Below, in pieces: positions 1-12,619 of a stretch of 64,000 nucleotides of DNA. Each line of letters begins with the position of its first letter. Positions within the stretch are counted from its first letter, which is position 1. This DNA comes from Tetmemena sp. SeJ-2015. Its lineage: Eukaryota > Ciliophora > Spirotrichea > Sporadotrichida > Oxytrichidae. Under the pieces are notes generated by a model. It made no database searches and was not told the origin of the DNA. It was given only the letters and a program-made list of their open reading frames with translations. The stretch is from positions 1 through 64,000 of the forward strand of contig JAJKFJ010020979.1 in assembly GCA_027382625.1 (NCBI GenBank), written 5' to 3'. The position numbers and the translations under genes are program-made.

Positions 1-247
1 TGAGTGTTTGCCCATAGATCACATCCCTCCACGCCTAACAGGAAATTAGAAGGGTGAGTGGGAACCACTCACCTTTGATTAATCTCCCAGTGAGCAGCTC
101 AACCACCTTCCCATGGCTTCGGCTGCCATTATCCTTGCCTCTTTTAAGCACTTCACCCACCATCCAATGGATTACCAAACCAGAAAGCCTTCGGGGAAAG
201 GGCGCGTTGTCTAGTGACCGGATCTGTGTGGGTCTCATGAAGCACTA
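1..247. other. GC-richer island at window edge, with perfect hairpin
   Basis: This stretch is much less AT-rich than the following 12 kb. It contains a perfect 9-bp stem with a 3-base loop at 53-73 (GGTGAGTGG / CCACTCACC). Both strands are open for about 65 codons, but neither product resembles anything I know and no IES-like repeats were found. It may be the end of a repeat or of a gene lying mostly outside the window. Confidence 0.35.
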
Positions 248-2160
248 ATTTAATTTTTAATTTAAAATTATAAAAATTTAAATTAAGTGTATAGCTTTTA
301 TTTTTAGACTAACCATTGTTGAGTAAGTCGCCAATAGGATACCTATGGGCTTTGCTTAAAATTTAATAGTTAACTATAAATAAATTGCGAAGCTTCCAAG
401 GATTGGACCATTCCCCACCTATTCTAATAATGATAGCAATAGAATCGCAATAGAAACTGGTGTGTTCAGAAGTAAACCTCTAAATACTATGCCATTAAAT
501 CACTAAAATTAAATTACTTCTTGTTTGAACTTAAAATTAAATTACTTTAGCAAAATATTTATTCACTCTTTTATACAATTTTTTACTATATAAACTTTGT
601 CTTTTTAAATTATATAAGTACATCCTTTTTATTTATCAATAACTTTTCTTAATATTTTTATCTTAAGGGTGTTTTTAATTTTTTTTAAATCTATGTTTGA
701 TTAAAAGAATAAGTTTACTTGCATAAGTTTTAAAATCTTAAAAATAAAAATTGGCATAACTGTAAAAGTCTCTTGACTTAACATTAAGAGATAAAAGCAG
801 AAATCTCCACAAAATCATAAGTTGGGTATGGTTTGTACATATAGGGAAGAAAAATCTTTATTTCCGAGTAATATTAAAATGCTAATGCAGAAAAATATAA
901 TGAAACTGCGGCCATAATGAGAACAAATGTCATAGAAACAGATCCAGCTTCCAAAAATACATATTTATATTCATTTCGTTTTAAGGATTTAAAATTCTCA
1001 AAATTAACGTAATTAAGGGAAGATTATATATCTAATTTAGTTTAAACTTTCTTTTTACTTACTCATTTTGAGTCATATGAGAATTCAAATCAGAAGCTGC
1101 TCAAATTATAATTTTTGCATGAAACATTTAGCTCATGAAATGCTTTTTAAATGATAATTTAACTCTTTTAGATTTATTTAGACTTTTTAATTGCTTTCTT
1201 TCTGTTATAATTAATTATAAATCCATTTTTAAGAAACTGCATATGATATTTAATAATTAATTATCTGACTATATTAAATTTTATTCCACATTTTTCGACA
1301 ACAACGAAAGACTATCAGTGAATTAAAAAAGGAAATATTTTTAAATAGATTTTTAATTTTTTTTTAAAAAAGAGGTTGATTTTAAAATTAAAAAATTTTT
1401 TAAAATAAAAAAGTTTTAAAATCAATATAAATTTTTTTTATTCTTTTAAAAATTTTAATTTCTTGTTTTTTTTTATCATATAAAATTAAATAAGAGCCAT
1501 ATATAAAAATTAATTAGTTTTATTTTACTCTTCTATATCGAAAGAAGTTAAATCCCTAAGTAACTGTAAAATAAAAAGTTATTGTTACTATAGAGATTGC
1601 AAGTGGTTAAAAAGGGGGGTTCATGAAGTTGGGATCCGATTGAAGACCCTTCTTAAGAGATATTAAAGATTTATAAATATTGTTATTAAGGTTTCTATTA
1701 AATGCCTTTATACTTTGGGGCTTTCAAAATATCCTTTATCCAGTAGGTAATAAATAGTGCACATATTTCATCATTTTAATGCCTTTTAAACTGTAAATTT
1801 AGCCTTCTTAATTTGAATTATAAAACTAAACCCCATAAATCAGTAAATTAATAAAAAAATAATTTATTTTTTGCTAATAAATGGAGGTTTATTCTTTTAC
1901 TCTCTTAACAGTATCGATAGGGTTATTTTTTAATTTTTATTAAATTAAATAATTAAAATTAAGAAACCAAGTTTGTATAAAATTGGTGTGGAGTTATGAG
2001 TAAAATTGTTAAGGGCATTAATTTTCATATAACGAACACTCTAAATAATTTCTAGTTTATAAATAGAAGGTAAATAATGTAGAAATTTTTTTATTAAAGG
2101 ATGCGAGAGTTATAATGAATTTGATATTAAATGAGAAAGACAACACTACTAAAATATTTT
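248..2160. other. AT-rich germline spacer, no gene seen
   Basis: The stretch is dominated by A/T homopolymers and short AT repeats, for example 1330-1490. No reading frame of convincing composition was found on either strand, even with TAA and TAG read as Gln. Confidence 0.5.
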
Positions 2161-2181
2161 ATTTGCTGGTCGTGGATAATC

Positions 2182-5100
2182 AATCTCCATTCAAAAGTTA
2201 GCTTGGGCATGCTCTCTTCTGTGTAAGTTGAGGCTTCTCGCACTCAAATGAGGAAAACTAAAGCAGATTATATTAATGCAATGAAACGCATGAGCAAACT
2301 TACAAAATCTTGTGGGCCTATATTATATTTTGTCAAGTCATACTCCAAACCAGAAACATTAGAACCTGAAGATTCACTTCCAAAAGAGAGATTACAATAT
2401 CAAAGAATATAATTTGAGATTCAAGCGGCTGTAAAACTTTTTTAATTATCTTTAGAGTATTTAACAATTAAATGTGATTAAGAACTCTTTTAATTTATCT
2501 TTGCGTAATTATGAAAATAATATTGATTTCACCAAATTAAAGGAAAATTAGTGGAATGCTTAGTTCTTGGTGCTAATAAGATTTCTAATATTCGAAATAT
2601 TGAAGCATTAACTTTCAAATTTGAAATGCATATAGAATAGTCTGTGCAATTTTATTAATTAATTTATTTTGAATTCCAAAACTTGCACCTATGAAGTCAA
2701 TTCCGTTTGAATAATCTTAAACTTATTGACCATTTTATGACTATTAAATGTAGGGAATACCTGTGAGGAACACATTAACTATTAAATAAGAGAATGAATC
2801 TCAAACAAAAAAAATATATAAAAAATATTGTGATTAGACCTTAACAACTAAATTTCAATAAATTCATAGTTTTACATATTAGATATTGTCAACCTAAAGG
2901 ATTTTTGTATTCTTCATATAAGAATTTATTTGAAATTAACTTTTTAAATTCACCACACTTTGTGTCTTAAAATAGAGAAAATTATTTCAATGTGAAAGAG
3001 AAAATATTTTAAAACATTTTCCTTGAAATAAATTTTGTATCTTAGGTCGCAAACTATAATGCTAATGCTATATTAAAGATGAGTAGCATTCAACTCTACT
3101 AAATTATTTAAAGGAAAAATTATTTAAATTTCGTATTTTTATCAACCCGAGTAATGTAGGACTATTGCTTAATAGAGCTGCAGCCATTTGGTCAGCTCTC
3201 TTTGTTTTTAATTTACAAAAGATACAAATAAATTCTAAGCAATTTATTATTTTTATAATTTTAATATTTTTAAATAAAAATATTTAACTATGATTGAAGC
3301 AATCGCCATGAAAGAAGCTTAGGCAACCGAGTAAGTTTAAAGATTAAAATTTGTGAAAATAATTATTATTTTGAATATTTTAGTTGCTTGATCTCCTCCA
3401 GTCAAGGTTGAGAAAATGATCACTCCTATTATACTGTTCAGTACTAAACATAATTAAAAATTAAAATTATTTTAATAATATTTATCTAAAAAAGGTTAAA
3501 ATAATTATTTATGGACAAGTATTTTGATCTAAATAAGTTGAAAAATATTTCTAATTTCATTGTATGTAAATTATTTATGTTCTCCATTTAGGGAAGTAAA
3601 ATTTATTCAGAAATCAATCTCATTCTGAGTTTTTAATCTATAATTTTAAGAGTGCTGTTGAGGGAAATTATTGAAAATTTTCTCTGAGAATTTATTGATA
3701 AGCATATTTAAAAAAAGGCATCTTCTTAATTTATACTAATAATACACAACATTAATTTTCCTGAGAATACTTTTAGTAATTTGTATTATTTTCATTTTTT
3801 TATAATAGAGAGGGAGTTATAGAAAGAGCAGTCTATTATAATTTAAATAGAAGGGGGTAAATAAAATATTAAAGGGTATTTTCTATCTTATTTCTCTAAG
3901 AGGAATTCTATTTTGAATGAATAATTCTTAACTTCCTTTTTCAGTTTAATTAAGGAAAAAAGAGTATCAGCAAAATAATGTTGTAGATAAAAATGTATTT
4001 GAAACAGAAAATAAGTTTCTTATGTTTTGTAATTCCTTTGATTTATTTACTTTAGGTCATGCATTATCGGCCTTATAGACTACTACTTTTTAAAATGCAA
4101 ACTTATAAATTAATAATCAATAATCAAAAAATTTAAACTTAACTGCCTTTATTCCTATCAAATTATCTCCTACTCTTCCAAAAGCTAATTCAAATTTTAA
4201 ATATCTAAGTTATGATGCGCACCCTCAATTCTTAAAGAAAATATCATATTAGATAAATATATTAATAAATTTTCCTTTTAAAATAATTTAAAGATATAAT
4301 TTAAATTTCTTTAATTGAGAAAGTTTACTTGAGTAACTCTGTCTAAAATATTAATTAATTGAGTTATTGTGAAGACCTAGTGGCTTTCTATCCATATATT
4401 AGAGCAATCTTCTACACAGTTTTGTGGAAAGAAGTATCTTTTAAAATCTTCAGAAATGCCACCAGATTAAAAAGGGTGCAATTTCCTTAATTAATTTTCT
4501 TAAAATCATCCAAATTATGATTTCATAAATTCAGTGAATTTTATTAAATAAAATTGGCTATTTATTTATGAGAAATAACGATACATTTCATATATAAGTT
4601 AATTAAAAATAATTTATAGATTTAGGTTAGTGAGATGTGGGGTATTCCAAATTAAAAATAAATCGCAAAATAGATGATGGGCTTTATGGAATCGACATCA
4701 ATGGTATTATAAGCATACTTTCACCCAGTGCTAAAAGTGAAAAAATTCCTGATAAGATCTTTGTATATAAGAATTTAGTTGACTCAACCACCAAACAAAT
4801 AGGATTGAAATTAATTTATTTAATTCTAAATCATTGCTAAGAATTTAATGAAGTCTTTAATTTAATTACAACTTAAATTAAAATGGATTTTCAGGGTCGT
4901 AATATAAATCACTTATTAATTATTTCTACCTAGGGAGCTGAAAATTCAAATGAGTTTGATCCATAAATTATTTTGGTAGTTTTCAGATCTTTCAAACTGG
5001 ACCTTTAAGGTGCTCGGAGGAGAGAATAATATGTAACCTCGTGAAAATTGAGTGTGAATCCTGCCCCCTAAAGACATGGGTTATTTTAGAAGGTAAGGAA

Positions 5101-5230
5101 GGGAATTTCAATTCTTCTCCACAATTAAAACTCAATCTAAAAGTTAACTGAATTTTTTATAAGATCAATTTTCTATTAGTTTAAGAGGATAAGATTGTGC
5201 TGACGAAGAATAACAAGCAGGGCCTGTAAC
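2182..5230 (+). CDS. Unrecognised multi-block gene, copy 1
   Basis: I do not recognise this gene. Four segments read open with TAA/TAG as Gln and are conserved in frame in copy 2: 2182-2425 (contains SCGPILY, KPETL and LQYQRI), 3392-3453 (PPVKVEKMITP), about 4718-4840 (AKSEK, NLVDSTTKQ, LIYLILNHC) and about 5045-5150 (PLKT and NLKV). Differences between the copies are often synonymous, such as GTC/GTA and AAG/AAA in the second segment, and one Gln codon TAA corresponds to Glu in copy 2. The DNA between the segments is AT-rich and frame-breaking, consistent with IESs, but pointers were not resolved. Start, end and segment order are uncertain, and it could be several genes or a decaying one. 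Confidence 0.4.
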
Positions 5231-5563
5231 AGATTATTTAATAATAAGGCGGCTTAAGAAGAAGATTTAAATCAACGTATCACAACCGTTAAAATTATGC
5301 AATTGTGCTCCAAAAGAGATTAAATAAATATTTTACTTAAGTACAAAATTTAAATATCTCGGAATTCTTTCATAATTTATCATCATAATTGTAATTACAT
5401 ACATTTTAAAATATATAATTCTATAGTTTATATATTTATAGACATTTTTATTTTATTCCAAGTGCTTGGAAAAGGGAGTAAAAGTATCTGTAAACATTGA
5501 TTCTAGATTGCTACTGCAAAATAGTTTTTATTTAAATAATTGTTATTGTTAATAGATGGACTT

Positions 5564-6617
5564 ATATTATGTTTTCAGCTTTGTTTTTTAAAATTCTAGT
5601 TTCCGTTGACCTTTCTACAGCTGGAGTCTATTTGTAGCATGTGGAGATAGTCACAGTTGAAAACCGAGTTTAAATCTAGGTGGAATTTATTTGAAAAACC
5701 GAAGTTAATTAAAATTAAACCGTATAATTATTGTGTTACGCACTAATTAAATCAAAAATTAAGTTTGGAACATTGGAACATTGGAACTTTGGAACATTTT
5801 GGAGTATTAGGGTGTAACCGATAATTAAAAACACACAATAGCTGTACTGATGTACTCAACCGCTCATTCCCTTTCCAATGCCTACTCAGGCTTACCGTTA
5901 TGTCACTCACAGTCTCTCCGGAGATTCCCCATTGGTCTAGGCGGCTAGGATAGGGCAAGCTGGCAGTAGTAGGCGTCCCGGGTGTATCTCTTGGCCAGTG
6001 CGGAGTGTCTCCCAGAGGGAAGGGGTTCGAACCCCACCGGTGACCTGAGGCGGTATGTGTGTGAGAGTCGGTGTTTACAGAGAGGACTTGGTAAGATGGG
6101 TAGAGCAACAGTAACAGTGAATTACGGTATGAGGAGGTCACCGGTGGGGTTCGAACCCCTTCCCTCTGGGAGACACTCCGCACTGGCCAAGAGGTACACC
6201 CGGGACGCCTACTACTGCCAGCTCGCCCTATCCTAGCCGCCTAGACCAATGGGGAATCTCCGGAGAGACTGTGAGTGACATAACGGTAAGCCTGAGTAGG
6301 CATTGGAAAGGGAATGAGCGGTTGAGTACATCAGTACAGCTATTGTGTGTTTTTAATTATCGGTTACACCCTAATACTCCAAAATGTTCCAAAGTTCCAA
6401 TGTTCCAATGTTCCAAACTTAATTTTTGATTTAATTAGTGCGTAACACAATAATTATACGGTTTAATTTTAATTAATTTCGGTTTTTCAAATAAATTCCA
6501 CCTAGATTTAAACTCGGTTTTCAACTGTGACTATCTCCACATGCTACAAATAGACTCCAGCTGTAGAAAGGTCAACGGAAACTAGAATTTTAAAAAACAA
6601 AGCTGAAAACATAATAT
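5564..6617. mobile_element. Foldback element with 483-bp inverted arms
   Basis: Arms 5564-6046 and 6135-6617 are near-perfect inverted copies around an 88-bp unique centre. Copy 2 of the host duplication lacks the whole unit: its flanks join at 'gatggact' near 12290, so this is an insertion. The inner 200-300 bp of each arm are strikingly GC-rich for this window. Each arm contains GGTTCGAACCC (6024-6034 and 6148-6158), matching the RNA polymerase III B-box consensus. Both strands contain long open frames (about 84 and 143 codons), but they mirror each other through the inverted repeat and are probably not genes. No transposase is present, so movement would have to be non-autonomous. Confidence 0.85.
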
Positions 6618-7969
6618 TATAACAAAAGATCCGTTATTTTATTTGCATAATTAATTGAATCAATTTTTTTTAAGAACCAATAATTATTTAAATTGAAGAA
6701 TACCCATCGATGAAAAGTCTCTATAAAATTTAATTGCAAGATAATTCTACCTCTGAGCAAAGATATATTATAAAGGTGCTATGAGTTCCATAATGGTTAT
6801 CAATTATCTAGGCGTAATTAAGAAATGTTAATATATTTTTATAATAAATTAATGCTACTTCACTAATAAATCTACTTTTTATAGTTTCTATTTTTCCTTC
6901 AAAAGCGTTTTATCCACTGGCAATTATTTTACTTTCTATTTAATTATGTAAGCTAAATAAATAAAATTTAGTATAATAAATAGCATGAAATATATTTAAA
7001 TAATTAACTGACTATAGATTAAAGGCTATTAGACATCAAAATGAGGGATTGCAAATAAAAATTAGCAATAAAAATAAAATAAGTTTATATATTTTCACTA
7101 TCAAAGTAATTTTGAAAAGAAATTTATATTTTATTTAAACTGAAGGTTCTCTTTCGATTTTTCTAAAGATTAAAATTTAATATTGCTGAATTAGAGATAA
7201 TATTTGCTAAGGTGATAATAGAAATAAAATCGATTCCACCAAATTAAAGAGGCTCTTGTGGTATTATTATCTTTTTTGTGATTTCTCTTAATTAGATATT
7301 ATGTTAGATGTATTGCAGTCTATATTTTCAAACCTAAAAGGCAAAGGCAATGGTTTGCGCTATATCTTTAAATATAATTATAGCTGAGAATTAATTTAAA
7401 ATATCATTAAATTATAAATAGAAATAAACTATAGTGGCGTATTTCATCCTCTTAATTTTGCAATTCTCAAATCTTTCAATAGAGCATTAAATTCAAAGTA
7501 CATTTTATCTTTGTAATTATTTTTGGGAGATCTCATTTCATATTAATATGAACGTCCTAATTTGTTAGTTTTCATATTTGAATTAAACTATATCACATTC
7601 TTAATATCTCACGGATTTGTTAAGGAAATAATTTAAGAAAGACTTAGTTATCAAAAATTCTGCAGATCAAAGGATGAATAATTTAACTAAAACAAAATTG
7701 CTATTCTGTTTAAAAGATTAACCAATAAATTGATTTGAATTAATTCCTCTCAGTTATTGTTTTAAATACCCATGCCTACAGTAAGAAAGTCTAGTCCATA
7801 TGTGTAATCCACTATTTAGTGACCATTTTTTGACTGCTAAACGTAAGGTTGAAACACAAGTTAACTTAAAAAGCAATTGAGATTTATTAAAAAAATTAAA
7901 TTCTATGAATAAATATTAGAAATGATTGCTCATTATTGGCATGCAGCGTTTGATTCACTGGCCATACTT
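6618..7969. other. AT-rich spacer, no gene seen
   Basis: The start, up to about 6950, is the tail of duplication copy 1. The rest is AT-rich with no supported reading frame on either strand. Confidence 0.45.
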
Positions 7970-10900
7970 ATGGTAGACAAGATGCCACCAAATCTCCATT
8001 TAAAAGATAGCTTAAGCATGCTCTCTTCTGTGTAAGTTGAGGTTTCTCGCACTCAAATCAGGAAAACTAAAGCAGATATTGTTAATGCTTTGAAACGCAA
8101 GAGCAGACGGACAAGATCTTGTGGCCCAATATTATATTTGGGCAAGTCATATCCCAAACCAGAAACATTACAAACTGAAAATTTAGAACCAAAAGTGATA
8201 TTACAATATCAGAGAATAGAATTTGAGATTCAAGTAACTTTAAATCCTTTATCTATCTTTATAATATTTTAAACAATTAAATGTAATTAAGAACTCTTAA
8301 TTTATTTTTGCGTTATTAAAAAATAAAATTGATTTCACCAAATTAAAGGAAAAATTAGTGGAATGTTTTAGTTCTTGGTGCTAATAAGATTTATAATGTT
8401 CGAAATATTTAAGCATTATCTTTCAAACTTGTAATGCATATAGAATAGTCTGTGCAATTTTATTAGTTTATTTATTTTGAATTCCCAAACCTGCACTTAT
8501 GAAGTCAAGACCGTATGAATAATCTTAAACTTAGCGACCATTTTATGACTATTGAATGTAGGGATAAGCAGTGATGATTGCATTAACTATTATATAAAAA
8601 AATGAATATCTAATAAAAAAAGAAGTTATATTAGGATTTCTCATCAATGGATTCACTATTAGAGCTATCCAATGAGCCAGAGTAAGAGTCAAAAACAAAA
8701 TACACAGTGATTAGACTTTTAATACTTGAATTACAATAAATTCGAAGCTTTACACTTTAGATTTTTCCAACTTAGCGATTTCTTTATTCTTCATATCATA
8801 ATTTATTTGAAAATATTTATTAAATCCGTATCTAAAGTCGCAAACTAAAATTCTAATGCTTTATTAAAGATGAGTAGAATTTAAACTGTAGCTCTCTTTT
8901 AAATTATCAAAGAAAAATATATTTAAATTTTGTATTTTTATCACCCCTAATAACGCAGTTCCAATTATTTAATAGAACTGCAGCTATTTGGCCATTCTCT
9001 CTCTCTCTCCATTTTTAACTTTCAAAGATTCAAATAAATTCTCAACATTTTTATTTTTATAAATTTAATATTTTTAAATTAAAATATTTAACTATGATTG
9101 AGGCAATCGCCATCAAAGAAGCTTAGGCAACGGGGAAAGTTTAAAGATTAAAATTTGTGAAAATAATTATTTTTTAGAATATTTTAGTTGCTTGATTTCC
9201 CCCAGTAAAAGTTGAGAAAATGATCACTCCTACTATACTGTTCAGAACTAAACATAATTAAAAATGTAAATTATTTTAAAATATATTTATCTAAAAAAGG
9301 TTAAAATAAGTATCTATGAACAATTATTTTTATATAAATAGGCTTAAAAATATTTTTAATATTATTGAATGTAAATTATTTAGGTTCTCCATTCAGGAAA
9401 GTAAAATAATTTAAGAAATTAATTTCATTCTTAATTTTTAATATATAATTTTTATAAAACTGGGAGGGAAATTTTTCTTTATTCTCATTTAAATATCGAG
9501 ATGAAATTTATAACTGGGAATTTTTCGATAAGCATATTGTAAATAAAGGAATCATCTTAATTTAAACTAAGAATACACCTTCATTAATTTATCCAGAGAA
9601 TATTTTTAGGAAGATTATTTATTATTTTCAAATTTTGGTATTAGTGAGAGAGAGTTAAACAAAGAGACAATCTTGAATAATTTAAAATGAAAAGAGTTAA
9701 ATAAAATATTTAAGGGTGTTTTCTTTCTTATACTCAAAGAGAGAGTGCTATTCTTTATGAATAATTCATAGCTCCATCTTTCAATTTAACTTCGAAAAAA
9801 AGAGTATCAGCAAAATAATGTTGTAGATAAAGACCTATTTTCGACAAGAAATAAGTTTCTCTTATATTTTGAAATTCCTAATACAAAAATACCTTCTTTT
9901 TAAATATTATAAGTTTGATTATTTGGTTAAGATCATGCGCTATAGGCATCTTATAGAAATTAAGTTTAATAATTTCTAAGATAGTAGCTGCAAAGGTAGG
10001 CAAATAAAATTAATAAAATTAGTATTTATAGACTTCTACCTTTTAAAGTGCAAACTTATAAATTAATAATCAATAATACAAAAATAAAAACTTATCTGTC
10101 TTTATTTCTATCAAATAATTTCCTACTCTTCAATAGCTAATCCAAATTTTAATATCGAAGTTGTAAAACGCACCTTCATATTCTTAAAGAAAAATCTCAT
10201 TTAAGAGAAACATATTCATAATTTTCATTATTAAATAATTTACAATATTTAAATCAGTTTAGTTGTTAAAGTTTATTTGAGTAGCTGTGTCAAAAATATA
10301 AATTAATTGAGTAGTTGTGAAGACCCAGTGGCTTTGCTCCCATATATTAGAGCAATTTTCTACACAGTTTTGTGGATTTAAATATCTTTTGAAAAAATCA
10401 CTCTGAGTGTAAGATTAAAGGGCGTGCAATTTCCTTTATAAATTTTCTTAAAATCATCCAATATGTGATATTAAAATATCAGCAACAACAAAATTAATAA
10501 AAATAAAATTGCCCATTTATTTATGAAAATGAGTGACAATGCATTTCATATATAAGTTTAATTAAAAATAATTTATAGATTTATCTTAGAGAGGGGTCTT
10601 CCAAAATTAAAAAATAAAGCGCAAAATAGATTCGTAGACTTATGGATCATATATAGTAAATGGTAGTATAATCATAGCTCCACCCACTGCTAAAAGTGAA
10701 AAAAATTCTGATAAGATCTTTGCATATTAAAATTTAGTTGACTCAACCACCAAACAATTAGATATAAAATTAATTTATTTAATACTAAATCATTGCTAAG
10801 AATTTAATGAAGTAGCTAATTATAACTTATATTTAAATGAATTTTCGGGGTCTTATATAAATGACTTCTTATTAATTATATCAACCGAGAGAGCTTAAAA

Positions 10901-11220
10901 TATAAAGAACTTTGATCTATTAATCTTTTTTGGAGCTCTCAGTTCTTTTCAAACTTGACCTTTAAGGCGCTCGGAGGAGAAAATAAGCAAAAGTTATGAA
11001 GTAACAAAATTTGAATGTAAATTCTCTCCCCTAAAGACATTAGTTAATTTAGATGGAAGGAAAGGAACTTCAGTTCTCCTCCACAATTATAAACGCAATC
11101 TAAAAGTTAAGTGCTATTTTTTTAGAAGATGGATTTCCTCTTAGTTTAAGAGGTTAAGATTGTGCTGACGGAGAATAAGAAGCAGGCTTATAAAAGATTA
11201 ATCAATCATAAGGCAGCTCA
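7970..11220 (+). CDS. Unrecognised multi-block gene, copy 2
   Basis: This is the paralog of 2182-5230. The first block reads from a possible ATG at 7970 (begins MVDKMPPNLH) to about 8233, open with TAA/TAG as Gln. It shares SCGPILY, KPETL and LQYQRI with copy 1. Further conserved blocks lie at 9196-9256 (PPVKVEKMITP), 10680-10799 (AKSEK, NLVDSTTKQ, LIYLILNHC) and about 11008-11115 (PLKT, NLKV). Conservation of frame with largely synonymous change argues that these blocks are, or recently were, coding. The MITE at 11239 lies just after the last recognised block. Function is unknown and the full block structure is unresolved. Confidence 0.4.
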
Positions 11221-11238
11221 AGATAGTTAAAATCTATG

Positions 11239-12006
11239 GGGGGGGCCTTTCCTCGTCATCCACTTTTTTCATGAAAATATGAAAAATCACTGTCCATCCT
11301 AAAATTAGCCAAAAACTTCAATTTTTTAGTCCTAATTCAAATTCAGAAGGATTATCACGATCATATTCTTTAATTTAGAAAATAGAGCTTAATTTTTTTA
11401 GAATTAGTAAGACGAAATTTTGTATTTTTAATGAAATTTTATAGAAAAAAGACTTTATTTTATTGAATAAAAATATATGTTTTCAAAATATAAGATAATA
11501 GTTAACTACGAAAAATATCAATGCTATAAAAGACATTTATAAATGAGATGAATTTCCTTTAAACATGCTTACAGCTATTTAAAAGCTAAGGCTTCGATAT
11601 TCTATTCTAGAATATTTTGAAAGAAATTAAGAATACATGAAATTTCATATTTAATCATACAATCAAAGAACAAAATGTATTTAATGAAATAAGTTGACTT
11701 AGATATATTTTTAGCTCAGATTATTGATAAGGTGGTTTAGTGTACTTTTTATTTTTTACATTAGATATCTTCAACTTGTGAATGAATTAAATATCCTAGT
11801 GATCAAAGCCTGCTTTAAAATTTAATTTTTATAAATGAATATTCCCGGGGGCTCTGGATGTTTTCTAAATTAAAGAATATGATCGTTATAAGCCCTCTGA
11901 AATTGAATTAGGACTAAAAAATTGGTGTTTTTGGCTAATTTTAGGCTAGACAGTGATTTTTCATATCTTCATGAAAAAAGTGGATGACGAGGAAAGGCCC
12001 CCCCCC
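11239..12006. mobile_element. MITE copy 1, G-run termini, 9-bp target duplication
   Basis: A 768-bp element begins with seven G followed by CCTTTCCTCGTCATCCAC and ends with the inverted copy of that terminus and nine C. It is flanked by AAATCTATG at 11230-11238 and 12007-12015, a 9-bp target-site duplication. The pre-insertion site is visible in duplication copy 1 near 5270. The interior is AT-rich and shows no transposase frame. Related copies are at 20169-20930 and 35474-36226. Confidence 0.9.
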
Positions 12007-12619
12007 AAATCTATGTATCACAACCTTAAAATGATGCATTTATGCAAAAGAAATTAAATACATAATATAATCAAGTATAAAATATAAATATCTCAGAATT
12101 CTTTATAATTTATCTTCATAGTTGCAATTACATTTTAACAAAATTTTAATTCTCTAATTTGTATATTTATAAAATATCTTTTTTTTTAATTTTAATCCAA
12201 GTGCTTGGAAAAGTGAGTAAGAGTATCTGTAAACAATAATTCTAGATTACTACTGAAAATAATTTTTATTTGAATAATTATAGAGATGGACTAAAAATAT
12301 AATTTAATCTTTTTTTGTGATTGACATTTTAAATTAATGCTTTAAGACCATTAATTAATTTAAAATGGTGAATACTCATATCATAAAGGTCACTATAAAA
12401 TTTAATTGGCAAATTAAATTACCTCTGAGCAAAGATAAATTATAAAGGTGTTATCAGTTCCATAATGGTTATCAATTATCTTGGAGTAAATATGAAATAT
12501 GAATATATTTTTTATGATGATTTAATGCTCCTTCACTAAATTAATCTCCTTTTTATTTATTCAATTTTTTCCCTCAAAATTATTAACACTGGAATTACGC
12601 AAATTATAAATGATAAAGA

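Larger units (their letters stand above)
2160..6950 (+). repeat. Direct segmental duplication, copy 1
   Basis: This block is colinear with 7970-12620. Matching landmarks include the start near 2182 versus 7991, the segment at 3392 versus 9196, that at 4718 versus 10680, the stretch near 5045 versus 11008, and a shared stretch near 6740 versus 12420. Identity looks like roughly 80% by eye, with many small gaps. Copy 1 carries the foldback element 5564-6617, which copy 2 lacks. Confidence 0.85.

Noticed and set aside
6024..6158. A tRNA gene in the foldback arms
   Set aside because: The B-box motif is good, but the flanking bases form only about three pairs of a T stem, no acceptor or anticodon arm folds, and the A-box match is poor.
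5752..6236. Two long overlapping open frames (about 143 and 84 codons) in the palindrome
   Set aside because: They arise from the GC-rich inverted arms, mirror each other and pass through the Pol III B-box motif. No start context, pointer or known domain supports a gene.
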